Positions 1 through 7,496 of a stretch of DNA of 10,773 nt are shown here, piece after piece. The stretch is taken from the NCBI GenBank assembly GCA_021813225.1, contig JAKALH010000056.1, positions 1 through 10,773 on the forward strand. Direction: 5' to 3'. The notes under the pieces were generated by a model, which was not told where the DNA came from, did no database searches, and was given only the letters and a program-made list of their open reading frames with translations. A program made the translations under genes and the position numbers. This DNA is from Chloroflexota bacterium. GTDB lineage: Bacteria; Chloroflexota; Anaerolineae; J036; Brachytrichaceae. Within the stretch, counting starts at the first letter, position 1. Each line of letters starts with the position of its first letter.

Positions 1-345
1 CAGCGCCTGAATGCCGCGGCAGATACCGAACAGCGGTCTATCGTCGGCAACCGCCCAGCGCGAGAGGATGATTTCGGCGCGGTCGCGGTCGCGGTCGACA
101 TGAGCCGTATCACCGTGCGGCGCCTCGCCATATTCGGCGGGATCAACATCGCCGCCCCCGGCCAGCAACACACCGGAAGCGGTATCGTAAAGCGCACGCA
201 ATTCCCTTTCCTCAATTGTCACAGGCACCATCAGCGGCACACCGCCAGCCGCGATCACCGACTCGATGTAGCCCTTGCCCATGCTGTACGAACGGCGTTC
301 TCCGCCCTGCACCGGTGTGGGTATCAAAATAACAGGTCTGGTCAT
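1..345 (-). CDS. Class I glutamine amidotransferase-like hydrolase (peptidase C26, gamma-glutamyl-GABA hydrolase type), 3' end cut by window
   Basis: The first 115 residues are present, starting at ATG 345-343; the gene runs off the left edge. The start of the protein reads TRPVILIPTP, the usual first beta strand. Residues 58-69 contain the GGGDVDP turn (63-69). Residues 104-115 read PLFGICRGIQAL, the nucleophile elbow, with Cys109 as the expected catalytic cysteine. The His and Glu of the triad would lie outside the window. Known members (PuuD-like) hydrolyse gamma-glutamyl amide bonds, for example gamma-glutamyl-GABA in putrescine breakdown, in the cytoplasm. The true substrate here cannot be told from half a protein, so no symbol is given. 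An (RD)3 stretch at residues 84-89 comes from three copies of a 6-bp unit at 79-96. The gene is divergent from fhs with 73 bp between start codons. No Shine-Dalgarno is visible before the ATG. Confidence 0.9.
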   Translation of the reverse strand, partial: MTRPVILIPTPVQGGERRSYSMGKGYIESVIAAGGVPLMVPVTIEERELRALYDTASGVLLAGGGDVDPAEYGEAPHGDTAHVDRDRDRAEIILSRWAVADDRPLFGICRGIQAL

Positions 346-356
346 GCTGGGGTGAT

Positions 357-385
357 ATTGTATCAATAGCGCGGTTGGCTGTAAG
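357..385 (-). promoter_or_regulatory. Candidate sigma70-type promoter of the peptidase C26 gene
   Basis: On the minus strand CTTACA (385-380) and TACAAT (362-357) are separated by 17 bp. Four of six bases match the -35 consensus and five of six the -10. Transcription would start near 350, only about 5 nt before the ATG at 345, so the mRNA would be almost leaderless; this fits the lack of a ribosome binding site. It is read by eye only. Confidence 0.45.
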
Positions 386-407
386 ATAGGTTCAGAAGCC
401 ATCTCAT

Positions 408-421
408 GGAGAATCATCTTG
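408..421 (+). promoter_or_regulatory. Ribosome binding site that decides the TTG start of fhs
   Basis: GGAG at 408-411 lies 7 nt before TTG 419-421. The nearby ATG at 406-408 is out of frame. The first in-frame Met codon is at residue 178, beyond the ATP-binding loop, so a non-ATG start is required. A GTG at 659 would give just the catalytic part but has a poor site (AGAG). Confidence 0.65.
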
Positions 422-2350
422 TCAAATCCGACTGCTCAGCTTCAGATACGCGCGCTATCTACCACCGATCCCATTGGCACCACCCGCAACGCCCTGGCAC
501 AACTGCAAGGCATCGTGAACATCGACCCGAATGATGCGAGGAAGACGGTCGATGTAACCTACGACCCCACGGTAGTCAGTGCAGGCAAGATACTGGCGGC
601 GCTCGAACAGGCTGCAACCTCACACAGCGATGGACACGGCCCCGCCAGAGTGACGCCGGTGCCTGCGGACCTCGACATCGCGCAGGCTGCGCGTGTCAGG
701 CCGATCAGCGAGATCGCCCGCGCGGCTGGTTTGACGTATGACGACCTGGAACATTACGGCAAGTACAAAGCCAAAGTGCACCTGGACGTGCGCGAACGCC
801 TGGCTGGCCGCCCGAACGGCAAGTACATCGTTGTGACGGCAATCACGCCGACGCCGCTGGGCGAAGGCAAGACGGTGACGACGATCGGGCTGTCGCAGGC
901 ATTGCACTATACCGGGCGCAAGGTGTTCGCCTGCATTCGCCAGCCCAGCATGGGGCCGACATTCGGCATCAAGGGCGGCGCAGCAGGCGGCGGCTACGCG
1001 CAGGTCATCCCCATGGAAGACTTCAACCTGCACCTCACCGGCGACATCCACGCCATCGGCGCAGCGCACAATCTGCTGGCTGCCGCGCTGGACTCGCATA
1101 TCTTCCATGGCAACAGCCTGAACATCGAACCTCATTCGATCATGATCAACCGGGTCGTCGACATCAACGACCGCGCTCTGCGCAATATCGTCATCGGATT
1201 AGGCAGCAAGGAGGATGGCATACCGCGCCAGGGCGGGTACGATATCACGGTGGCTTCCGAGGTCATGGCGATCATGGCCCTTGCCACCAGCCTGGAGGAC
1301 CTGCGCGAGCGACTGGGGCGCATGGTCGTCGCGTTCGCCAAAGATGGCTCGCCCATCACCGCGGAGCACCTGAAGGTCGCCGGCGCGATGGCGGTGCTGT
1401 TGAAGGATGCGCTGATGCCCAACCTGATGCAGACGCTGGAGCAATCGCCGGTGTTCGTGCATACAGGGCCATTTGGCAATATCGCCCACGGCAACAGTTC
1501 CATTGTGGCAGACCAGATCGCGCTCAAACTGGCGGACTATGTCGTCACCGAATCCGGCTTTGGCGCTGACCTCGGTATGGAGAAGTTCATGGACATCAAA
1601 TGCCGTGCCAGCGGCCTGACGCCTGATTGCGTGGTGCTGGTGGCGACGGTGCGCGCTCTGAAGATGCACGGCGGTGCCGCTAAGGTCGTCGCCGGTCGAC
1701 CGCTGCCGCCAGAGTTGACGAAGGAGAACCTGCCTGCGCTTGAGAAAGGCTGCGCGAACCTGACCAGGCAGATACAGAACGCGCGCAAGTTCGGCGTGCC
1801 TGTGGTGGTGGCGATCAATCGCTTCACGACGGACACACCGGCGGAGATCGAGCTGGTGCGTGCACGAGCAATCACCGCAGGCGCGGAAGGCGCTCACCTG
1901 TCAAACGTGTGGTCTGACGGCGGCGCCGGCGGCGTGGAACTGGCGGATGCTGTCGTCGCGGCATGTCAGAAGCCGAAAGCTTTTAGCTTTCTGTACCCGG
2001 ATGAGGCGTCGATCAAACAGAAAATCGAGATCATCGCGTGCGAACTGTATGGAGCGGGCAGCGTCGAATACCAGCCCGAAGCGGAACAGAAGATCAGGCT
2101 GTACACACAACTGGGCTTTGCGCGCCTGCCGATCTGCATGGCCAAGACGCACCTCAGCCTGTCGCACGATCCCAGGCTGCTGGGCGCGCCAATCGGCTTT
2201 ACGCTGCCGGTGCGCGACATCCGCGCCTCGGTTGGCGCGGGGTTCCTGTATCCCTTGTGCGGCGATATGCGCACCATGCCCGGCTTGCCATCGCATCCGG
2301 GGTTTGAGCGCGTGGACCTGGTTGACGGCAAGGTTGTCGGCTTGTCGTAG
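419..2350 (+). CDS. fhs: Formate-tetrahydrofolate ligase with N-terminal ferredoxin-like (HMA-type) extension
   Basis: Cytoplasmic enzyme that makes 10-formyl-THF from formate, THF and ATP, feeding purine and formyl-Met synthesis or the methyl branch of acetogenic carbon flow. The protein has 643 residues; most bacterial enzymes have about 555-560, so about 80 residues are extra. Residues 143-152 (TPTPLGEGKT) are the nucleotide-binding loop, 174-190 the RQPSMGPTFGIKGGAAG segment, and the end carries LPICMAKTHLSLS and RDIRASVGAGFLYPL, all family hallmarks. Many segments resemble the synthetase part of eukaryotic C1-THF synthase more than the clostridial enzyme, as judged from memory. Residues 6-67 look like a heavy-metal-associated fold: LQI strand, helix with ALAQLQGI, VDVTYDP strand, then a SAGKILAALEQ helix. 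The CxxC metal site is absent. A charged linker (68-85) follows. The TTG start is chosen from its GGAG site. No reductase or dehydrogenase partner lies nearby. Confidence 0.96.
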   Translation: MSNPTAQLQIRALSTTDPIGTTRNALAQLQGIVNIDPNDARKTVDVTYDPTVVSAGKILAALEQAATSHSDGHGPARVTPVPADLDIAQAARVRPISEIARAAGLTYDDLEHYGKYKAKVHLDVRERLAGRPNGKYIVVTAITPTPLGEGKTVTTIGLSQALHYTGRKVFACIRQPSMGPTFGIKGGAAGGGYAQVIPMEDFNLHLTGDIHAIGAAHNLLAAALDSHIFHGNSLNIEPHSIMINRVVDINDRALRNIVIGLGSKEDGIPRQGGYDITVASEVMAIMALATSLEDLRERLGRMVVAFAKDGSPITAEHLKVAGAMAVLLKDALMPNLMQTLEQSPVFVHTGPFGNIAHGNSSIVADQIALKLADYVVTESGFGADLGMEKFMDIKCRASGLTPDCVVLVATVRALKMHGGAAKVVAGRPLPPELTKENLPALEKGCANLTRQIQNARKFGVPVVVAINRFTTDTPAEIELVRARAITAGAEGAHLSNVWSDGGAGGVELADAVVAACQKPKAFSFLYPDEASIKQKIEIIACELYGAGSVEYQPEAEQKIRLYTQLGFARLPICMAKTHLSLSHDPRLLGAPIGFTLPVRDIRASVGAGFLYPLCGDMRTMPGLPSHPGFERVDLVDGKVVGLS

Positions 2351-2511
2351 TGACAGGAGCGGTCAACTGGCCGGCTGGCGGCGAGCAGGCAGCCGCCGGT
2401 AGCACGGGCGTCCGTCCAAAAAGTGCGGCAGCGTGCGGATTCTGTCGACATACAATTGGCTTCACGTCATGCTGGGTGGCATGCAATCCATAACATCATG
2501 AGAGGGCATTG
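2351..2511 (+). promoter_or_regulatory. fhs-lipoprotein intergenic region with GC hairpin and -10 candidate
   Basis: The 161 bp hold an 8-bp stem with one G-T wobble (CTGGCGGC 2375-2382, GCCGCCGG 2392-2399, 9-nt loop) 25 bp after the fhs stop. It has no T run, so it is a weak terminator at best. TACAAT at 2451-2456 is a plausible -10 for the lipoprotein gene, but no convincing -35 stands 16-18 bp upstream. GAGGG (2502-2506) precedes ATG 2512 by 5 nt. Confidence 0.35.
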
Positions 2512-4092
2512 ATGAGAGCACGCATCAGTACACTCGCTATGGTCTGCATAGCGCTGCTTCTGGCGGCCTGCCGCATTGGCGCGCCCGCATCGGATGCCGT
2601 CACGGTAAACATCATCTCGCCGGCCAACTACGCCACCGTTACGCTTGGGCAGCCAGCGCAGATCGTCGTCTCCGCGACAGCCGCGGCCGGGGTGAGCCGT
2701 GTTGAGATGACCGTAGACGGCACGCTGGTTGCCGTCGCCAACAACACCGAGCTGACGACGGCGTATCAGACGACCATCTATTACACGCCGCTGATTCAGG
2801 GACCGTTGAATTTCGTGCTGCATGCCTACGATAAGAATAACCTGGCCAGCTCACCGGTGGGATTGACACTGCAATCTGTTATGGCAACCTCAGTGGCTGT
2901 CGGTGTCAGCACGAACATGCCGGGAACTAACGCACCTGCCCCCACACCGGCGCACACACCCACGCCAATACCCGGCATCGCCGGGCCTGGCGGGTGCGTG
3001 CTGAACATGCAGTTCATTGCCGACGTCTCGGTCGCCGACGGCACGACCATCCCGTTCAATGGCGCATTCACCAAGACATGGCGGGTGCGCAATTCGGGCA
3101 CCTGCACCTGGAACAGCAGCTACCGGCTGGTCTTCGCATCCGGTTCGCAGCTTGGCGCGCCCGGTTCGGTGCCGCTCATGCCGGCCAAACCTAACGACGT
3201 CGTCGATCTGAGCGTGCCGATGAGGGCGCCGGCGTCGGGCAGCGGGACACTCAGCGGGGAATGGCGGGCCGCCGCGCCGGACAATACGATATTCGGCAAC
3301 AAGCTCACTGTCGTCATCGCGCTGCCGGCGCCCACCGCCACGGCGCAACCAACGGCGCCGCCGGCTACGGCGACATCGACGCCGACGATCGATTTCAAGG
3401 CAGCCAGTACGACCGTCTCCAGCGGAAGCTGCACGACCCTTTCGTGGTCGACCAGTAACGTATCCTCAGTCTTCCTTGACGGCGTCGGAGTTGCATCGCC
3501 GTCCAGCAAGGAAGTATGCCCGAGTGTAACCACGACCTATACCCTGAAGGTGAACTTCAACGACGGTACCAGCACGACACGCTCCGTCATCGTCGCCGTG
3601 ACCACCGGCACGGTCATCTACAGTTTCGCAGACACAGCCGCATCGGCACACTGGTACAACGACCTGTCCGAAACGCTGCCTTATGGCGGGCCTGATACCG
3701 ACTCGCGCGGATTTGCAATGAACCGCGACGGCGCGGCGCTGGAGGACGGCAGCCTGCAATTGAAGGTCATCGAAACGCACCCGCGCTGGGTCACGGGCGG
3801 CAGTATCAGCGGCGATTTCACCGTGTCAGAAACGCTGCGCAGCGGCGACCGTTTCCGCACGCGCATCGGTTTCCTCAGCGGCGCAACGGGAAGAAGCGTC
3901 ACGCTGCGCGTGTTGTTTAACGGCGTCATCATCGGGGAAATCAGCAAAGCTTACGACGGCTCGCTGAAATACTGGGACATCGATCTTTCGTCGTTTGCGG
4001 GCCAGACCGGGAAGTTCACATTGCAGGCCGTGGCAATTCCCGGCCCCACGCAGGACTGGATCTGCTGGATCTACCCGCGCATCGAACGCTAG
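2512..4092 (+). CDS. Lipoprotein with Ig-like, NBR1-type (FW) and C-terminal beta-rich domains
   Basis: The 526-residue protein opens with a lipoprotein signal (hydrophobic run 7-18, lipobox LAAC, Cys20), so it should be anchored on the outer face of the membrane. Residues 29-122 form a bacterial Ig-like domain. A Pro/Thr linker (140-155) follows. Residues 160-272 match the NBR1 central Ig-like (FW) pattern: FIADVSVADGTTI, KTWRVRNSGTCTW with Trp190 and Trp200, then SGEWR and IFGNKL. A second Pro/Thr linker (273-291) leads to another Ig-like domain (293-364), where Cys307 and Cys336 could form a disulfide. Residues 368-526 are an aromatic, Gly-rich beta domain that I cannot name; a carbohydrate-binding sandwich is possible. 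In known bacteria the FW domain is seen in surface proteins, role unclear. Binding or adhesion is inferred. The start is the second of two adjacent start codons (TTG 2509, ATG 2512). It converges on the kinase gene. Confidence 0.85.
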   Translation: MRARISTLAMVCIALLLAACRIGAPASDAVTVNIISPANYATVTLGQPAQIVVSATAAAGVSRVEMTVDGTLVAVANNTELTTAYQTTIYYTPLIQGPLNFVLHAYDKNNLASSPVGLTLQSVMATSVAVGVSTNMPGTNAPAPTPAHTPTPIPGIAGPGGCVLNMQFIADVSVADGTTIPFNGAFTKTWRVRNSGTCTWNSSYRLVFASGSQLGAPGSVPLMPAKPNDVVDLSVPMRAPASGSGTLSGEWRAAAPDNTIFGNKLTVVIALPAPTATAQPTAPPATATSTPTIDFKAASTTVSSGSCTTLSWSTSNVSSVFLDGVGVASPSSKEVCPSVTTTYTLKVNFNDGTSTTRSVIVAVTTGTVIYSFADTAASAHWYNDLSETLPYGGPDTDSRGFAMNRDGAALEDGSLQLKVIETHPRWVTGGSISGDFTVSETLRSGDRFRTRIGFLSGATGRSVTLRVLFNGVIIGEISKAYDGSLKYWDIDLSSFAGQTGKFTLQAVAIPGPTQDWICWIYPRIER

Positions 4093-4099
4093 AAGCGCT

Positions 4100-6214
4100 T
4101 CAGTTGACCCGTATGACGCGCACCAGCACACTGTTGACGCCCGCCGGCTGGGGTGGTGTATTGCCGTAGTCGATGACGCGCAGGCGCGAACGGTCGTCGT
4201 ACAACCCGATCTCTACACGGTAGTCTCCCGCCGGCAGGTTGCCGGGCAGGGCAATCTCATAGGTATCGTTCACCTGCATCCCGGCTACCCAGCGCGAAGT
4301 CGGCACCGGCACGCCGTTATTCATAGGCGTGCGATCCCCGTTGGTGCGGACGCCATCCGCCGGCGTGCCATCCATCCTGAGAAAATGGACGAACACACGG
4401 TAGTCGCGCCCGACACTGGCAACGGCGCGCCACAACACGCTGAACTGCAGGGTCTGGCCGGCCACATAGCTTTCCTGTCCGAAGCGCGCATAGTCGATCA
4501 TCACCGGCGACATGTTTACATTCAGATCGACTCTCCCGCCCGTGCTGACGGTGACATGCAACGTTTCGCTGATGCCCAGCCGCGCGCCGGCGGGCGGGTC
4601 CAGCTGGATGATGGTGCCCTCGGGCTGCATACCGAATTTCTTCGTCACGTCGATTTGCCAGCCGACAGTATGCAAGGTCTGGCTCAAATCGGCCGTGAAC
4701 AGTTGCCCCATCAACTCGGCAGGGACAACCTGGGTCTGCTCAGGCTTGCTGACCACCAGTTGGACCGTGCTGCCCGCGAAGACCTGCGTGCCAGGGTCGG
4801 GGTTTTGCGCCAGCACAATCGCTTCGGTAGCGGCGGGGTCCGGGCGTTCTTCGGTGATACGCGACTTGAGACCCAGTGCCGCCAGTTGCCGATTAGCCTG
4901 CGCGACCGACACGCCCTTGAGCAGCGGCATCGCCACAGGCTGCAACGTATTACCGGTTGTCGAGGTTACTGTTCCCGTCGGTGTGACGACAAGCGTCACC
5001 GGTATTAGCGTACCGGTATCCGTCGTGTTGTACGCACGCAACACCAGCGCCCACACCGGTATCAATCCAAGTACGCACAAAATCGTCAGTCCCGCCAGCA
5101 GCCAGAGCAATATATCTGTGCCGCCCTGCGCCGGCGTCGCGCCTGTAACCGCAGCGGTCATGCGCGTCTGTCCAACGCCAGCGCCGGCCGGCGCGATTCG
5201 AGCCTGCGCAGCGCCCGCTTGAGTCATACCCGTCGGGCGCTGCGACATCTGAGAGGTGCGGTTCACCCCAGGCGTTCCAGTCGCCGCGCCGCGGCCCGTC
5301 GACAGCGACGGCTGCGGAGTAAAGGTCTGGCGCAGCGTCAGTTCTTCACCCTGCTGCAGGTACGAGGTCAAGACACGCGCAAGCTGGTCGGCGTCGCGAT
5401 AACGGCTGCCGGGGTCTTTGGCCAGCACGCGCCGGACGATTGCTTCCAACTGCAGCGGGACATTGGGATTCAGGAGGTGCAGTTCGGTCGGTTCGACCGT
5501 CATGTGCATACGCGCCAGTTCGCGCGGATCGCGCGTCTCGAACGGCAACCGTCCGCCCAGCATCTCGTAAAGAATGACGCCGATGCTGTAAACGTCGCTG
5601 GCCGGCGTGAGTTGCGCGCCGGTCGCCTGTTCGGGCGAGAAATACTGCGGCGTACCCCAGACGACATCGACGCGTTCAGCGACCATCGTCGTATAGGCGC
5701 GCGCGATCCCGAAATCCGCGACTTTAGCGTGGCCGTCGGGCGTGATGATCACGTTCTGCGGCTTCAGGTCGCAATGCACCAGGCCGCGACGGTGGGCATA
5801 CCCGACGCCTTCGCTGACCTGGCGGATGACGCCGACCGCTTCTTCAATGGTGAATGGACGGCCTGAGATGGCGCGGTCGCGGATGGCTTCCTTGAGGTCC
5901 TGGCCTTCGACATACTCCATGACGATATAGTTGCGCAGCGTGCCGTTGACGGCGTCGCTCCCGACGTCGAAAATCGTCACAATATTCGGGTGATTCAGGT
6001 TGGCGGCTGCCTGCGCCTCTTCGCGGAAGCGTTGTACGAACTGCGGTTCCTGAGCGAACTTCTCGCGGAGTGTCTTGATGGCGACGACGCGGTTGAGCAG
6101 CGTGTCCTGAGCCTTGTATACCGTCGCCATCCCGCCGCCGGCGACGATGGCCAGCAGGCGATATCGCCCGTTCAACAGGGCGGCATTCTGTGAGTTGGCG
6201 GATTGGTCAGTCAT
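4100..6214 (-). CDS. pknB: PASTA-domain Ser/Thr protein kinase (PknB type), non-RD, with extra C-terminal beta domain
   Basis: 704-residue membrane kinase. The cytoplasmic kinase domain (about 18-290) has AGGGMATVYKA (25-35), ATP-anchoring Lys47, helix-C Glu66, HCDLKPQN (147-154) with catalytic Asp149, DFG (167-169), and GTPQYFSPEQA (187-197). The HRD Arg is Cys148, making it a non-RD kinase, and the first Gly of the glycine loop is Ala25. The activation loop (170-186) has Thr175/Thr176 but lacks the usual TxT before GT. A Thr/Gln/Gly-rich juxtamembrane stretch (296-365) precedes a membrane helix (about 368-394). Outside are two PASTA repeats (about 427-490 and 494-559), which in relatives bind muropeptides, then a beta-rich domain (561-690) with FVHFLRMDGTPADG and PAGDYRVEIGLYD motifs of a kind I associate with Chloroflexota surface proteins. 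It is last in the minus-strand set, 86 bp after a GH-like gene. No phosphatase gene is adjacent. No clear Shine-Dalgarno. Confidence 0.95.
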   Translation of the reverse strand: MTDQSANSQNAALLNGRYRLLAIVAGGGMATVYKAQDTLLNRVVAIKTLREKFAQEPQFVQRFREEAQAAANLNHPNIVTIFDVGSDAVNGTLRNYIVMEYVEGQDLKEAIRDRAISGRPFTIEEAVGVIRQVSEGVGYAHRRGLVHCDLKPQNVIITPDGHAKVADFGIARAYTTMVAERVDVVWGTPQYFSPEQATGAQLTPASDVYSIGVILYEMLGGRLPFETRDPRELARMHMTVEPTELHLLNPNVPLQLEAIVRRVLAKDPGSRYRDADQLARVLTSYLQQGEELTLRQTFTPQPSLSTGRGAATGTPGVNRTSQMSQRPTGMTQAGAAQARIAPAGAGVGQTRMTAAVTGATPAQGGTDILLWLLAGLTILCVLGLIPVWALVLRAYNTTDTGTLIPVTLVVTPTGTVTSTTGNTLQPVAMPLLKGVSVAQANRQLAALGLKSRITEERPDPAATEAIVLAQNPDPGTQVFAGSTVQLVVSKPEQTQVVPAELMGQLFTADLSQTLHTVGWQIDVTKKFGMQPEGTIIQLDPPAGARLGISETLHVTVSTGGRVDLNVNMSPVMIDYARFGQESYVAGQTLQFSVLWRAVASVGRDYRVFVHFLRMDGTPADGVRTNGDRTPMNNGVPVPTSRWVAGMQVNDTYEIALPGNLPAGDYRVEIGLYDDRSRLRVIDYGNTPPQPAGVNSVLVRVIRVN

Positions 6215-6300
6215 CGCGTTTTACCGGCTGCACATTGCCTGGTTAATTTTAGCCGCATTGCACATCGTCCGGAAGACCGACCGCAGGCTGTCCGCGGCAT

Positions 6301-7437
6301 TCATTTCGGCATATTCTTCAGGGCGTCGTATGCCGGCCTGGTCACGGTCTTGGGATAACTCGGATCAATCAGCGCCCACCAGTATTGTTCGTTATCCGGC
6401 TTCCAGTCGTATTCCGGCAATGATAACGCGATCATCGGCCCGATCCAGGGCCGCCAGTGCGCCTTCGCGTATTGATAGGCGCGCACCATGTAATCCGCCT
6501 TGGTTTTCTCATCGACTGCGAACCAGGCGTAAGTCTTGTGGATGGGATCGGTCGTCCAGCCAAATTCCAGGATGGCCACCTGCTTATCCGCATCGCCATG
6601 CCGTACCATGATGGCGCGCAAGTCTTCAACGGCGCGGAAGGCGAAGAACCGCTGGCCGCCCAGAGCCGGCGAATGTGCCACTTCATCCGGAGACATCTCC
6701 GGCGGCGCTTTGAAACCCGGCGCATGCACGCCCAGCAGATCGAAGTAGGGCTGCGCGCCGGCGCGATACATAGCCTCCAGGTATTGGGTGTCAGGCATCG
6801 CGTCCGGATATCCGTTGCCGGTAGGCGCCAGGCCGGCGCTGATGACCAGCGCCGACGGGTCGGCAGACTTGATCGCCAGGTAGCACCCGCGCAGCAGGGC
6901 GACATATTCAACCGGATCCGGCGGTTTCCCGCCCCACTCGCGCGCCAGGTTCGGTTCGTTCCACACCTGATAGGCCGCCACCTTGCCGCGATAACGCGCC
7001 GCGATCACCGCGCAGAAGTTGGTGAAGTTGCGCAGGTGCTTTGGCGGGCCGGTGGCGATGCCGCTGGCATCCTGGTAGGATCGGTCCCAGTACGGGTCGC
7101 GGTCCAGCCGCACCAGCAGCTTCAGCCCGAAATGCTGCGTCAGCGCGACGACGGTATCGGCATGGCTCCAGTCGTACTTGCCTTTTCGCAGTTCGATGTC
7201 GCGCCAGGCGAAGGTCTGCTTCACCCAGCCGAAGCCGGCGCTGCGGATGAGGCCCAGGTCGCGCGTGGCGATTTCCGGCTTCCACCACAGGTACGCTTCC
7301 ATCCCGTAACCCGGCGATTCGACGCGGGCGCGCGGATACGGCAACGGCGCGACTGCCAGCGGCGATGGCATCAACGCCGCACACCCCGCCAGCAAGAGGG
7401 ACAATGCCAGTGTAGACAGGAAGGTGCGGCGCGTCAT
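6301..7437 (-). CDS. Clan GH-A glycoside hydrolase-like lipoprotein
   Basis: The 378-residue protein has a signal with twin arginines (TRRTFL, 2-7), a hydrophobic run and lipobox LAGC with Cys19, so it is an exported, lipid-anchored protein; the RR pair makes Tat export possible. The rest is a single TIM-barrel-like domain. Clan GH-A signs are clear: GFGWVKQTFAWRDIE (68-82) in the early barrel, YQVWNEPN (156-163) with Glu161 as acid/base, and AILEFGWTT (288-296) with Glu291 as nucleophile. Both catalytic residues are kept, so activity on a beta- or alpha-linked glycan is plausible, but family (GH5, GH39 or other) and substrate cannot be set by eye. It is a paralogue of the next gene upstream: both share APTG, GVH and EFGW segments. 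The gap to that gene is 59 bp and to the kinase 86 bp. No Shine-Dalgarno is seen before ATG 7437. Confidence 0.85.
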   Translation of the reverse strand: MTRRTFLSTLALSLLLAGCAALMPSPLAVAPLPYPRARVESPGYGMEAYLWWKPEIATRDLGLIRSAGFGWVKQTFAWRDIELRKGKYDWSHADTVVALTQHFGLKLLVRLDRDPYWDRSYQDASGIATGPPKHLRNFTNFCAVIAARYRGKVAAYQVWNEPNLAREWGGKPPDPVEYVALLRGCYLAIKSADPSALVISAGLAPTGNGYPDAMPDTQYLEAMYRAGAQPYFDLLGVHAPGFKAPPEMSPDEVAHSPALGGQRFFAFRAVEDLRAIMVRHGDADKQVAILEFGWTTDPIHKTYAWFAVDEKTKADYMVRAYQYAKAHWRPWIGPMIALSLPEYDWKPDNEQYWWALIDPSYPKTVTRPAYDALKNMPK

Positions 7438-7496
7438 GTCAACGGCGGTTAGCTCAGGCAGCTGTAAAGGCTGGCGCTGGACGGGGCCGTCATCGT

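Noticed and set aside
79..96. Three tandem copies of GCGGTC
   Set aside because: It lies inside the peptidase C26 gene and encodes Arg-Asp repeats in frame; too short to call a functional repeat.
358..387. Possible plus-strand promoter for fhs (TTGTAT, 18 bp, TAAGAT)
   Set aside because: Only three of six and four of six consensus matches, and it overlaps a better minus-strand promoter.
2375..2399. GC-rich hairpin after fhs as an intrinsic terminator
   Set aside because: The stem is sound but no T run follows, so a terminator cannot be claimed.
3995..5008. Plus-strand frame (337 codons) overlapping the lipoprotein end and opposite the kinase
   Set aside because: It lies across two real genes, has Arg/His-rich low-quality sequence and no recognisable motif.
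6457..7452. Plus-strand frame (331 codons) opposite the GH-like lipoprotein
   Set aside because: Antisense shadow of a gene with signal peptide and conserved catalytic Glu residues.
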